From Pseudomonadota bacterium (lineage in GTDB: Bacteria > Pseudomonadota > Alphaproteobacteria > Rhizobiales > Xanthobacteraceae), in NCBI GenBank assembly GCA_023449855.1, contig JAEXHR010000232.1:1-13029 (forward strand): 13,029 nt of DNA, read 5' to 3'. Of this stretch, positions 1-6,406 are shown piece by piece; position 1 is the first letter of the stretch, and each line of letters starts with the position of its first letter. Under the pieces are notes generated by a model. The model did no database searches. It worked only from the letters and a program-made list of their open reading frames with translations, and was not told where the DNA came from. The position numbers and the translations under genes were made by a program.

Positions 1-28
1 GGATGACGCTGCGCTCATCCGCCCTACG
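1..28. repeat. Partial copy of the GTAGGGCGGAT palindromic repeat
   Basis: The first 28 bases are the reverse complement of the left end of the element at 2711-2797. They form a hairpin with arms 1-6 and 15-20 and end in the terminal motif ATCCGCCCTACG. The element is cut by the window edge, so its full length cannot be seen. It lies just upstream of the putative SOS promoter. Confidence 0.85.
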
Positions 29-42
29 CTTCAGTGCAAAAT

Positions 43-57
43 GTTCCTATTTTGTTC
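43..57 (+). promoter_or_regulatory. Candidate LexA (SOS) box, GTTC-N7-GTTC
   Basis: GTTC (43-46), seven bases, then GTTC (54-57) exactly matches the direct-repeat operator known for alphaproteobacterial LexA. It abuts a TTGACA hexamer at 58-63, where bound LexA would block RNA polymerase. A 7-bp inverted repeat (49-55 with 61-67) overlaps it. The eight fixed bases alone would be expected about 0.4 times by chance in a window this size on both strands, so the promoter overlap carries the weight. LexA control is inferred, not shown. Confidence 0.55.
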
Positions 58-86
58 TTGACAAAATTCCCATCCCGGCCAATATC
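58..86 (+). promoter_or_regulatory. Candidate sigma-70 promoter for the structured RNA
   Basis: A perfect TTGACA -35 hexamer lies at 58-63. The -10 is weak: CAATAT (80-85, 16-bp spacer) or AATATC (81-86, 17-bp spacer). Transcription would start around 92-95, just before the hairpin-rich block that begins near 102. The -35 adjoins the candidate LexA box. Confidence 0.45.
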
Positions 87-101
87 CCTCCCGTCTTGTT
101 C

Positions 102-463
102 GTGAGGGGCGCTCTCATGAGGCGTCTTTGAGCGGAACGTAGATGCGGCGCCTGCGGGTGGGGGAGGACGTACCCCTCGCACTCGGGTGGCTGGAGGTCA
201 CCGTCCGGCCCCACTACGGGGGTCTGCCGCTAGCGCGGCTGGACGCGGTGCGGGCGAAGGCAGGGAAACCTGCCGGATCGATCTCCTGCGGGAGATGCCC
301 AGTACCCGGAAGAACGGTCCTTCGGCCAGAAAGAACGTCGCGGTGGCGCGCCGTAAGGCGTTGCGCGGCTCAGGCTTGCTGGCGATCCAGCAGGCAAGGG
401 CAGCGTCAAGTCCCACCCCACGCGCCTTGCGGCGTGCCACCTCCCCTCATGTTTCGAGGGGAG
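102..463 (+). ncRNA. Putative structured non-coding RNA / RNA-like repeat element
   Basis: This block carries a near-continuous series of short perfect or near-perfect hairpins: CCCC/GGGG (209-221), CCGC/GCGG (227-238), a 6-bp stem with a GAAA tetraloop (259-274), a 6-bp stem with a TGCG loop (281-296), a 4-bp stem with a CTTC loop (316-327), CGCC/GGCG with a GTAA tetraloop (349-360) extended by GCG/CGC across a TTG bulge (346-366), a 9-bp stem with one G-U and a CGAT loop (374-395), a 6-bp stem with one G-U and a TTGC loop (421-436), and an 8-bp stem (441-463). Bases 102-109 can also pair with 443-450 as a closing stem. Overlapping open frames on both strands give Arg/Ala/Pro-rich, domain-free translations, which argues against coding. 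Class unknown; an orphan HEARO/omega-RNA-like element is one hypothesis from architecture only. Ends are approximate and no T-tract terminator follows. Confidence 0.55.
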
Positions 464-519
464 AACTGCTCAAGCCTCGGACGCTCCGGCGCCGCGAGAC
501 TGCGAAGCCTTGTTCGCAT

Positions 520-548
520 TTGGCATTCACCGCACATGCTGCGATAAA
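520..548 (+). promoter_or_regulatory. Candidate amidase promoter
   Basis: TTGGCA (520-525, 5/6 to consensus) is followed after 17 bp by GATAAA (543-548, 4/6). This would start transcription about 20 nt before the amidase ATG at 575 and leave a short leader containing the GGGAG ribosome-binding site at 564-568. Confidence 0.45.
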
Positions 549-574
549 TCCCACCGCAATTACGGGAGCACTGC

Positions 575-1978
575 ATGAACGATCTCTGGCGTCTGTCGGC
601 CTCTGAACTCGCTGCACTCATCAAGAGCCGCAAGGTGTCTGCGAAGGAAGCTGCGCAATCCGGTCTCAACAGGCTGGATGCCGCGAATCCCGCGATCAAT
701 GCCGTGGTCGATCATCGCCCCGAAGAGGTTCTCGCGCAGGCCGAGGCGGTCGATGCTGCGCTCGCGCGCGGCCTCAATGTCGGCCCGCTCGCCGGTGTGC
801 CCGTCACCGTGAAGGTGAATATCGACTACAAGGGCTATGCGACATCCAACGGCGTGAAGATCCAGAACGGGATCATCGCCACCAGCAACAGCCCGGTGAT
901 CGACAACCTCACCAAGGCCGGCGCCGTCATTCTCGGCCGCACCAATTGCCCGGCCTTCTCCTATCGCTGGTTCACCACCAACCAGCTCTATGGCGACACC
1001 AAGAATCCGCGCGATCCCTCGCTGACGCCCGGCGGTTCGTCGGGCGGCGCAGGCAGCGCGGTTGCGGCCGGCATCGGCCATATCGCCCATGGCACCGACA
1101 TCGCCGGCTCGATCCGCTATCCCGCCTATGCCTGCGGCGTGCATGGCCTGCGCCCGACCGTCGGCCGCATCGCCGCCTATAATCAGGCGCTGCCCGAGCG
1201 CATCATTTCCGGCCAGATCACCGCGGTGTCCGGCCCGCTCGCGCGCACCATCGCGGATGTCAGGCTTGGCCTCGAAGCCATGTCGCAGCCCGATGCGCGC
1301 GATCCCTGGTATGTGCCGGCGCCCTTGATCGGCGAGCCGCGCGAGAAGCGCGTCGCCATGTGCCTTCGCCCTGACGGGCTCGAGATTACCGCCGATGTGG
1401 AAGCCGCTGTGCGCGATGCCGGCAAGCGGCTGCAGGCCGCGGGCTGGATCGTCGAGGAGGTCGAGAACACCCCGGCGCTCCGCGAAGCCGCCGCACTGCA
1501 GACGACGATCTGGTTCGGCGACGGCTATCAGACCATGCTCGATGCTGCCGAGCGCGAGGGCGATCCGGCCGCGCTGGTCTGCCTGCGCGGCCAGAAGGCA
1601 AAGGTCGCCAATTTCAGCGAGGGTGGCCTGTCCCACGCACTCGTGCGCCGCTCCACTTTCGTACGCGACTGGGAGCTTTTCCTGCAGCGTTACGCGGTGG
1701 TGCTGATGCCGATGTCCGGCGAACTGCCGTTCCCCGACCATCTCGACCTGCAGGGGCAGGAGGGTTTTGATCGCGTCTGGGCCGCGCAGATGCCGCAGAT
1801 CGGTATTCCCTTCATGGGCCTGCCCGCGCTCAGCGTCGCCACGGGCCTGGTCGGCCGCGTGCCGACCGGCGTGCAGATCGTCGCCGGCCGCTACCGCGAG
1901 GATCTCTGTCTCGCCGCCGGCGAAGCCATCGAGGCAGGCGGCACCCCGCCGATGCCGTGCGATCCCGTCACGGTGTGA
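575..1978 (+). CDS. Amidase signature family hydrolase (GatA/FAAH-like)
   Basis: This cytoplasmic amide hydrolase of 467 residues is a normal length for the family. The Ser-cisSer-Lys triad is visible: Lys80 in PVTVKVN, the cis-Ser at 155 in the TPGGSSGG loop (151-158), and the nucleophile Ser179 in GTDIAGSIRYP. The 24-residue spacing between the two serines matches the family (FAAH Ser217/Ser241). There is no signal peptide. The ATG at 575 is supported by GGGAG at 564-568, six bases upstream, and by a promoter-like pair at 520-548. It is unlikely to be the GatA subunit of Glu-tRNA amidotransferase because no gatB or gatC is nearby. The next gene starts four bases after its stop, suggesting co-transcription. 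The substrate cannot be read from sequence; a nearby importer and catabolic genes suggest small-molecule catabolism (inference). Confidence 0.93.
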   Translation: MNDLWRLSASELAALIKSRKVSAKEAAQSGLNRLDAANPAINAVVDHRPEEVLAQAEAVDAALARGLNVGPLAGVPVTVKVNIDYKGYATSNGVKIQNGIIATSNSPVIDNLTKAGAVILGRTNCPAFSYRWFTTNQLYGDTKNPRDPSLTPGGSSGGAGSAVAAGIGHIAHGTDIAGSIRYPAYACGVHGLRPTVGRIAAYNQALPERIISGQITAVSGPLARTIADVRLGLEAMSQPDARDPWYVPAPLIGEPREKRVAMCLRPDGLEITADVEAAVRDAGKRLQAAGWIVEEVENTPALREAAALQTTIWFGDGYQTMLDAAEREGDPAALVCLRGQKAKVANFSEGGLSHALVRRSTFVRDWELFLQRYAVVLMPMSGELPFPDHLDLQGQEGFDRVWAAQMPQIGIPFMGLPALSVATGLVGRVPTGVQIVAGRYREDLCLAAGEAIEAGGTPPMPCDPVTV

Positions 1979-1982
1979 TGCG

Positions 1983-2459
1983 ATGACCAGCATTGCCGAT
2001 TTCACCGCCCATTCGCTCGCAGGCGATCCAGTCTCGCTCAAGGATTTCGCCGGCAGGGTATTGCTCATCGTCAATACCGCCAGCGCCTGTGGTTTCACGC
2101 CGCAATATGAAGGGCTGGAGCAATTGCAGCAGGACTATGCCGTGCGCGGCTTTTCCGTGCTCGGCTTTCCCTGCAACCAGTTCGGTGCGCAGGAGCCCGG
2201 CGATGCCGCGGCGATCGCCGGTTTCTGCGAAACGAATTACCGGGTCACGTTCCCGCTGTTCGCCAAGATCGAGGTCAACGGCGCCAATGCTCACCCATTG
2301 TATAATTTCCTCAAATCTGAGAAGTCGGGGCTGCTCGGGCCGGCGATCAAATGGAATTTCACCAAATTCCTGATCGATCGTTCCGGCCATGCGGTGGAGC
2401 GCTTTGCGCCGACCACGAAACCCCAATCCCTGCGAGACAAGATCGAGGCGCTGCTATGA
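1983..2459 (+). CDS. Cysteine-type glutathione peroxidase family hydroperoxidase
   Basis: A 158-residue thioredoxin-fold peroxidase that reduces hydroperoxides. The catalytic tetrad is present: peroxidatic Cys36 in NTASACGFTPQYEGL, Gln70 in FGAQEPG, and Trp124 and Asn125 in KWNFTKF. A cysteine replaces selenocysteine, as is usual in bacteria. Cys82 (FCETNY) sits where thioredoxin-dependent members carry the resolving cysteine, so thioredoxin may be the reductant rather than glutathione (family inference). The frame stays open far upstream inside the amidase gene, but homology begins at MTSIADFTAH, so the ATG at 1983 is chosen. It has no strong ribosome-binding site and lies four bases after the amidase stop, consistent with translational coupling. 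Its stop overlaps the next start in an ATGA. Confidence 0.93.
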   Translation: MTSIADFTAHSLAGDPVSLKDFAGRVLLIVNTASACGFTPQYEGLEQLQQDYAVRGFSVLGFPCNQFGAQEPGDAAAIAGFCETNYRVTFPLFAKIEVNGANAHPLYNFLKSEKSGLLGPAIKWNFTKFLIDRSGHAVERFAPTTKPQSLRDKIEALL

Positions 2460-2707
2460 CCGAGACCATTGAAAATCCCCCGCTGCCGGACCGTCTCTCG
2501 GTCGATCCCCGCAGCCCCTATTACAACGAGGCTGTTCTGCAGCGCGATGTCGGCATCCGTTTCAAGGGCGCCGAGAAGAGCAATGTGGAGGAATACTGCG
2601 TCAGCGAGGGCTGGGTGCGCGTGCCCGCCGGCGCCGCCAAGGATCGCCATGGCAATCCCTTGCTCATCAAGCTGTCCGGCGAGGTCGAGCCGTATTATCG
2701 CGACTGA
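2456..2707 (+). CDS. DUF3297 family small protein
   Basis: An 83-residue soluble protein resembling the small DUF3297 family of Proteobacteria. It is recognised by the N-terminal PPLPDRLSVDPRSPYYNE segment (about 9-26) and the central GIRFKGAEKSNVEEYCVSEGW stretch. Function is unknown, and no catalytic motif, signal peptide or membrane segment is seen. The ATG at 2456 overlaps the peroxidase stop (ATGA), with GAGG at 2445-2448 upstream. An earlier in-frame ATG inside the peroxidase gene is rejected because the upstream residues are not family-like. The terminal Tyr-Arg-Asp-stop region is duplicated downstream around a repeat element. Pairing with a peroxidase hints at stress physiology, but that is weak. 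Confidence 0.8.
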   Translation: MTETIENPPLPDRLSVDPRSPYYNEAVLQRDVGIRFKGAEKSNVEEYCVSEGWVRVPAGAAKDRHGNPLLIKLSGEVEPYYRD

Positions 2708-2708
2708 T
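2696..2708. repeat. 13-bp direct repeat, left copy (covers the DUF3297 stop codon)
   Basis: TATCGCGACTGAT occurs here and again at 2804-2816, bracketing the palindromic element at 2711-2797. This copy encodes the last residues and stop of the DUF3297 gene. A 13-bp exact match this close is very unlikely by chance. It is best read as a target-site duplication or another local duplication linked to arrival of the element. Confidence 0.75.
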
Positions 2709-2710
2709 CC

Positions 2711-2797
2711 GTAGGGCGGATGAGCGCAGCGTCATCCGCCGTTCTTCGCCACATGCGATCGGCCGGCGGATTACGGCTTCGCCTGATCCGCCCTACG
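2711..2797. repeat. Palindromic intergenic element, two hairpins (GTAGGGCGGAT family)
   Basis: An 87-bp element bounded by GTAGGGCGGAT and ATCCGCCCTAC. The left half forms a 9-bp hairpin (2715-2723 with 2732-2740) and the right half a 7-bp hairpin (2765-2771 with 2786-2792). It shares ends and internal sequence with the copy at 5333-5421 and the fragment at 1-28. It starts four bases after the DUF3297 stop and may act as a terminator or RNA-stabilising hairpin, though no T-tract follows. Confidence 0.85.
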
Positions 2798-2803
2798 TTG
2801 CGA

Positions 2804-2816
2804 TATCGCGACTGAT
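2804..2816. repeat. 13-bp direct repeat, right copy
   Basis: Exact copy of 2696-2708, six bases beyond the right end of the palindromic element. It has no coding role here. It forms the right member of a probable target-site duplication. Confidence 0.75.
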
Positions 2817-2913
2817 TGCAGTGCAGCACGGCTGACTAGCAAAAAGGCGGCGTCCGGCTAAATTTGAAGCTTAAAATATCGGCCGGTTCTGGCTATGGTG
2901 GAGCAACGCTGTC

Positions 2914-3777
2914 ATGGCCAATGAAGGACCGGGAATGAAAGTGGCAACACTGCGCTCGGATGCTCCGACCAAGCTCGAACCGGTTGCCAGCCGGAAAGCT
3001 GCCGAGCCGATGATCGAGATCGATCATGTCTCGCAGCGTTTCCAGACGTCCGGCCGGCAAAGCCATCTCGCACTTTCGGACATCAACCTGTCCATCGAGG
3101 ACGGCGCCTTCGTGTCGATCCTCGGGCCAAGTGGCTGCGGCAAGTCCACGCTGCTCTATATCGTCGGCGGTTTCGTCAAGCCGACCGAAGGCAGCGCGAA
3201 GGTGAAGGGCAAGCTGATCACCGGTCCTGGTCCGGATCGCGGTCCGGTGTTTCAGGAGTTCGCACTGTTTCCGTGGAAGACCGTGCTCGGCAATGTCGTG
3301 TACGGCATGCTGGAGCAGGGCATCAGGAAATCCGAAGCCGAGGCGCGCGGGCGAAAACTGCTCGAGATGGTCGGCCTCAAGGGCTACGAGAAATTCTTTC
3401 CGAAGGAACTGTCCGGCGGCATGAAGCAGCGCGTCGCCATTGCGCGCACGCTGGCTTACGATCCCGCAGTGCTCTTGATGGACGAGCCGTTCGGCGCGCT
3501 CGATGCGCATACGCGCACGCGCCTGCAGAACGATCTGCTCGATATCTGGGATACCCAGCGCAAGACCGTGCTGTTCGTCACCCATTCGGTGGAAGAGGCG
3601 GTCTATCTCTCCGACAAGGTGATCGTGATGTCGCGCTCGCCGGGCTCGATCAAGGAGATCGTCGAGATCGATCTGCCGCGCCCGCGCAAGCGTTCCGATC
3701 TGCTGCTCGATGCGCGCTTCCAGAAATATGTCGTCGATATCGAGAAGATGATCGACGATCGTCCGGAAGACATGTGA
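2914..3777 (+). CDS. ABC transporter ATP-binding protein, NitT/TauT (SsuB/TauB-like) type
   Basis: The ATPase subunit of an importer, 287 residues. Motifs run in order: Walker A GPSGCGKST (71-79), Q-loop Gln114, signature LSGGMKQR (166-173), Walker B LLMDEP (187-192), D-loop GALD (194-197) and H-loop His224. Overall sequence fits the nitrate/sulfonate/taurine subfamily; the true substrate is unknown. Two starts are possible. ATG 2914 has GGAG ten bases upstream; ATG 2935 (MKVATLRSD, 280 residues) has AAGGA at 2924-2928, six bases upstream, and may be the real one. The conserved domain begins near residue 34, so either is compatible. TAAAAT at 2872-2877 could be a -10 element, with no clear -35. 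The stop overlaps the start of the first permease by one base. Confidence 0.94.
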   Translation: MANEGPGMKVATLRSDAPTKLEPVASRKAAEPMIEIDHVSQRFQTSGRQSHLALSDINLSIEDGAFVSILGPSGCGKSTLLYIVGGFVKPTEGSAKVKGKLITGPGPDRGPVFQEFALFPWKTVLGNVVYGMLEQGIRKSEAEARGRKLLEMVGLKGYEKFFPKELSGGMKQRVAIARTLAYDPAVLLMDEPFGALDAHTRTRLQNDLLDIWDTQRKTVLFVTHSVEEAVYLSDKVIVMSRSPGSIKEIVEIDLPRPRKRSDLLLDARFQKYVVDIEKMIDDRPEDM

Positions 3778-4559
3778 TGAGCACGCGCGGTGTGCTCAAG
3801 GCCTTGTCGCCGCTGTTCGCCGTTGTCGGCCTGCTCTGTGTCTGGCAGTTCGCGTCGATGCGGCTTGGCACCGAAAGCTTCCCGACAGCGATCGAGACGC
3901 TGAAGGCCGTGCCGCCGATTCTCGCCGACAAGGAATCGATCCGCAACATCCTCGACTCCCTGCGCCGCATGGCCATCGGCCTGTCGCTTGCGGTCTGTTT
4001 TGCCATCCCGCTCGGCCTGCTGATGGGCCGCATCAAGGCTGTCGCGGATTTCTTCAATCCGCTGATGATGATCATCTATCCCGTGCCGAAGGCGGCCTTG
4101 ATGCCGATCATCATGCTGTGGCTCGGCGTCGGCGATGTGTCCAAGACGCTGGTGATCTTCCTCGGCGTCTCGCTGCCGATCATCTATCACGCCTTCCAGG
4201 GCGGCAAAGCCGTGGAAGAAAAGATGCTGTGGTCCGGCGCAGCCATGGGCATGTCGGCGCCATCGCGGATGCTGCGCATCGTGCTGCCTGCCGCACTGCC
4301 TGAAATTCTCACCGGCTGCCGCACCGGCCTCGTGCTGGCGCTCATCACCATGATCACCTCGGAGATGATCGCGCGGCAGAACGGCGCCGGCAACATCCTG
4401 TTCAATGCGCTCGACATGGCGCAATACGACACGGTGTTCGCGATGATCCTGATCGTCGGCCTGCTCGGCATCATTTTCGACGCGGTGTTTGAACGCATCC
4501 GGCTGTATCTGGTGAAGTGGTCGCAGCCGCGCGACGACATGCCTCTGAGCTTCACGTGA
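3777..4559 (+). CDS. ABC transporter permease, NitT/TauT (BPD_transp_1) type, first of two
   Basis: An inner-membrane permease of 260 residues with about six hydrophobic segments, including roughly 10-27, 66-85, 92-115, 120-140, 185-203 and 222-242. The cytoplasmic EAA loop that contacts the ATPase is seen as GAAMGMSAPSRMLRIVLPAA. The ATG at 3777 overlaps the ATPase stop as TGATG, so the two are translationally coupled; an upstream in-frame extension inside the ATPase gene is rejected. The protein differs substantially from the following permease, so the membrane domain is probably a heterodimer (inference). Substrate is not deducible. Confidence 0.92.
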   Translation: MSTRGVLKALSPLFAVVGLLCVWQFASMRLGTESFPTAIETLKAVPPILADKESIRNILDSLRRMAIGLSLAVCFAIPLGLLMGRIKAVADFFNPLMMIIYPVPKAALMPIIMLWLGVGDVSKTLVIFLGVSLPIIYHAFQGGKAVEEKMLWSGAAMGMSAPSRMLRIVLPAALPEILTGCRTGLVLALITMITSEMIARQNGAGNILFNALDMAQYDTVFAMILIVGLLGIIFDAVFERIRLYLVKWSQPRDDMPLSFT

Positions 4560-4566
4560 GGGGATC

Positions 4567-5328
4567 ATGAGCGCGCGCGTCAATTCTCTCCTCGTCGGCC
4601 TCATCCCCATCGCGCTGTTCTTGGCGCTGTGGCAGTCGCTGGTGTCGTTTGGCTACGCACCGACCAATCTGTTGCCGCCGCCCGGTGCGGTGTTCGGTCG
4701 TCTCGCCACGCAGTTCGTCACCGCCGATTTCCTGCACGATCTCGCTGCCACGCTGATCCGCCTGTTTGCCGGCTTCGGCATCGCCGTGGTGCTCGGCGTG
4801 CTGATCGGCCTCGCGGCGGCAGTGAGCCCGGCGATCAATGCGGTGGTGAAGCCGCTGGTCCGCGTTCTCGCGCCGATCCCGAAAGTCGCGCTCTACCCCG
4901 CGCTGCTGCTCATCCTTGGCTTCGATCACGCATCCAAGATCACGCTGGTCGCGGCCGATGCGCTGTTTCCGATCCTGCTGTCCACCTATTACGGTGCGTC
5001 GATGGTGGAGCAGAAGCTGATCTGGTCGGCGCAGGCCGCAGGCACGCCGCGCTGGCAGATCCTGTTCAAGGTGGTGTTGCCGGCCGCGATGCCGTCGATC
5101 CTCACCGGCTGCCGCATCGGCCTCGTGATCTCCTGCATCGTGGTGTTTCTCGCCGAGATGATCACCTCGACCGACGGTCTCGGCCACATGCTGGTGCAGG
5201 CCGCGCGCACGTTCCAGACCGTGGACATGTTCGTCCCGCTGATCATGATCTCGATGCTCGGCCTGATCCTGAACAGCCTGCTGCATGCGCTCCGCGGTTA
5301 CCTGCTGCGCGGCTTTCCGGAAGTGTGA
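4567..5328 (+). CDS. ABC transporter permease, NitT/TauT type, second of two
   Basis: An inner-membrane permease of 253 residues. The N-terminal helix covers about 8-27 and further hydrophobic segments cover about 62-86, 98-118, 122-142, 182-202 and 222-242. The EAA loop is AQAAGTPRWQILFKVVLPAA. The start at 4567 has GAGGGG at 4558-4563 overlapping the end of the previous gene, and lies seven bases after its stop. It completes an ATPase-permease-permease operon with no binding-protein gene beside it. A palindromic repeat begins four bases after the stop and fills the gap to the convergent gene. Confidence 0.92.
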   Translation: MSARVNSLLVGLIPIALFLALWQSLVSFGYAPTNLLPPPGAVFGRLATQFVTADFLHDLAATLIRLFAGFGIAVVLGVLIGLAAAVSPAINAVVKPLVRVLAPIPKVALYPALLLILGFDHASKITLVAADALFPILLSTYYGASMVEQKLIWSAQAAGTPRWQILFKVVLPAAMPSILTGCRIGLVISCIVVFLAEMITSTDGLGHMLVQAARTFQTVDMFVPLIMISMLGLILNSLLHALRGYLLRGFPEV

Positions 5329-5332
5329 TGCC

Positions 5333-5421
5333 GTAGGGCGGATTAGGCGAAGCCGTAATCCGCCGCGGAATTTCAGTTACCAAATCGGCCGGCGGATTGC
5401 GCTTCGCTAATCCGCCCTACG
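5333..5421. repeat. Palindromic element filling a convergent intergenic gap
   Basis: Second complete copy of the 2711-2797 family, with the same outer motif and a shared internal ATCGGCCGGCGGATT stretch. It forms a 9-bp hairpin (5337-5345 with 5356-5364) and an 8-bp hairpin (5391-5398 with 5409-5416). It occupies nearly all of the 94-bp space between two convergent stop codons, so it may serve as a bidirectional transcript end. No target-site duplication is visible. Confidence 0.87.
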
Positions 5422-5422
5422 C

Positions 5423-6406
5423 TCACAGCACGGGCGGCTTCTGCAACTGAAAGTGCTTCAGCAGATCCACGAAGGCCGACAGCCGTCCTTCCCGATAGGC
5501 ATCCACATCGAGGCCTTCGTAGTTGAGGAAGCCTTCGCCGGTCCGTAGCCCGATCTTTCCTTCGGCCATGTTGCGGCCGATGATCTCGGGCGCTGCGTAG
5601 CGCTCGTTGTTCAGCGCACCGGTCATATATTTGCTGGCATAGTACAGAATATCGCCGCCGCCCCAGTCGATGAATTCGAGCAGGCCCAAGACAGCAAACC
5701 GAAATCCGAAGCCGTATTTGATCGCCTTGTCGAGTTCCTCCGGCGAGGCGACGCCTTCCTCGATCATGCGCGCGGCTTCGTTCATCGCCAGCGCCTGGAT
5801 GCGGGGCACGATGTAGCCGGGCGAAGCCGAACAGACGACCGGCACCTTGCCGATGCCTTCGAGCAGTTCCTTCACCTTCGCGGTGACTGCGGGATCGGTC
5901 TTCGCACCCGGCGAGACTTCGACCAGCGGCACGAGATAAGCAGGGTTGAGCCAGTGCGCATTCAGGAAGCGCTCAGGCTTCTCGATCGCACTGGAGAGAT
6001 CGTCGACGAGAATGGTCGATGTCGTCGAGGCGATGATTGGCTCCGGGCCTGCGAGCTGCGATGCGCGTGCCAAAGCCTCGCGCTTCTGGTCCAGCACTTC
6101 GGGCACGCCCTCGAAGATGATGGCCGAGCCGCTGAGCGCAGCGCCTGCGCTAGCTTCCGGTACGACGCGGACGCGCGACACCAGCGTTTCGATATCGGCG
6201 TCTTTCAACAGCCCGAACCGCGCCATGCTGGCAAAGGTTTTCCGCACTTCGCCAAGCGCCTCCGCTTCCAGCGCCTTGAATTTGTCGGCGTCGCGCGGCT
6301 TGAAATCGACGATGGCGACCTCATGTCCGGCATAGGCAAAAGCCACGGCGATGCCGCGGCCCATGCGGCCTGCGCCGAGGCAGGCGACGACGGGTCGCGT
6401 GCTCAT
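5423..6406 (-). CDS. 3-hydroxyacyl-CoA dehydrogenase family NAD-dependent oxidoreductase
   Basis: A 327-residue soluble dehydrogenase with an N-terminal Rossmann domain (GAGRMG at 11-16; Asp34 after the second strand favours NAD) and a C-terminal helical domain. Relative to mitochondrial HAD, the catalytic Ser130, His151 (HWLNP) and Glu163 (PLVEV) are kept. The conserved Asn of the GF-x-x-NR motif is Pro201 (PGYIVPR). The NPAYLVPLVEV segment also recalls members acting on small hydroxy acids or carnitine (lambda-crystallin and carnitine dehydrogenase types), so a CoA substrate is not certain. Its ATG overlaps the stop of the upstream opine-type dehydrogenase (four bases), indicating coupled translation. 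It is the last gene of the minus-strand cluster, with its stop one base from a palindromic repeat. Confidence 0.88.
   Translation of the reverse strand: MSTRPVVACLGAGRMGRGIAVAFAYAGHEVAIVDFKPRDADKFKALEAEALGEVRKTFASMARFGLLKDADIETLVSRVRVVPEASAGAALSGSAIIFEGVPEVLDQKREALARASQLAGPEPIIASTTSTILVDDLSSAIEKPERFLNAHWLNPAYLVPLVEVSPGAKTDPAVTAKVKELLEGIGKVPVVCSASPGYIVPRIQALAMNEAARMIEEGVASPEELDKAIKYGFGFRFAVLGLLEFIDWGGGDILYYASKYMTGALNNERYAAPEIIGRNMAEGKIGLRTGEGFLNYEGLDVDAYREGRLSAFVDLLKHFQLQKPPVL

Noticed and set aside
143..606. Two overlapping plus-strand open frames of 134 and 139 codons, and minus-strand frames at 198-440, before the amidase gene
   Set aside because: Their translations are Arg/Ala/Pro-rich with no domain, they overlap each other, and the DNA is dominated by hairpins; the second runs into the amidase start. 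A structured RNA explains the region better.
560..2098. Long minus-strand open frame opposite the amidase gene
   Set aside because: High-GC antisense shadow: the plus-strand product has a complete amidase catalytic triad, while the antisense translation has no recognisable domain.
2914..5328. Assigning the importer to nitrate, taurine or sulfonate by gene symbol
   Set aside because: Subfamily resemblance does not fix the substrate, and no binding protein or matching catabolic gene is present to decide it.
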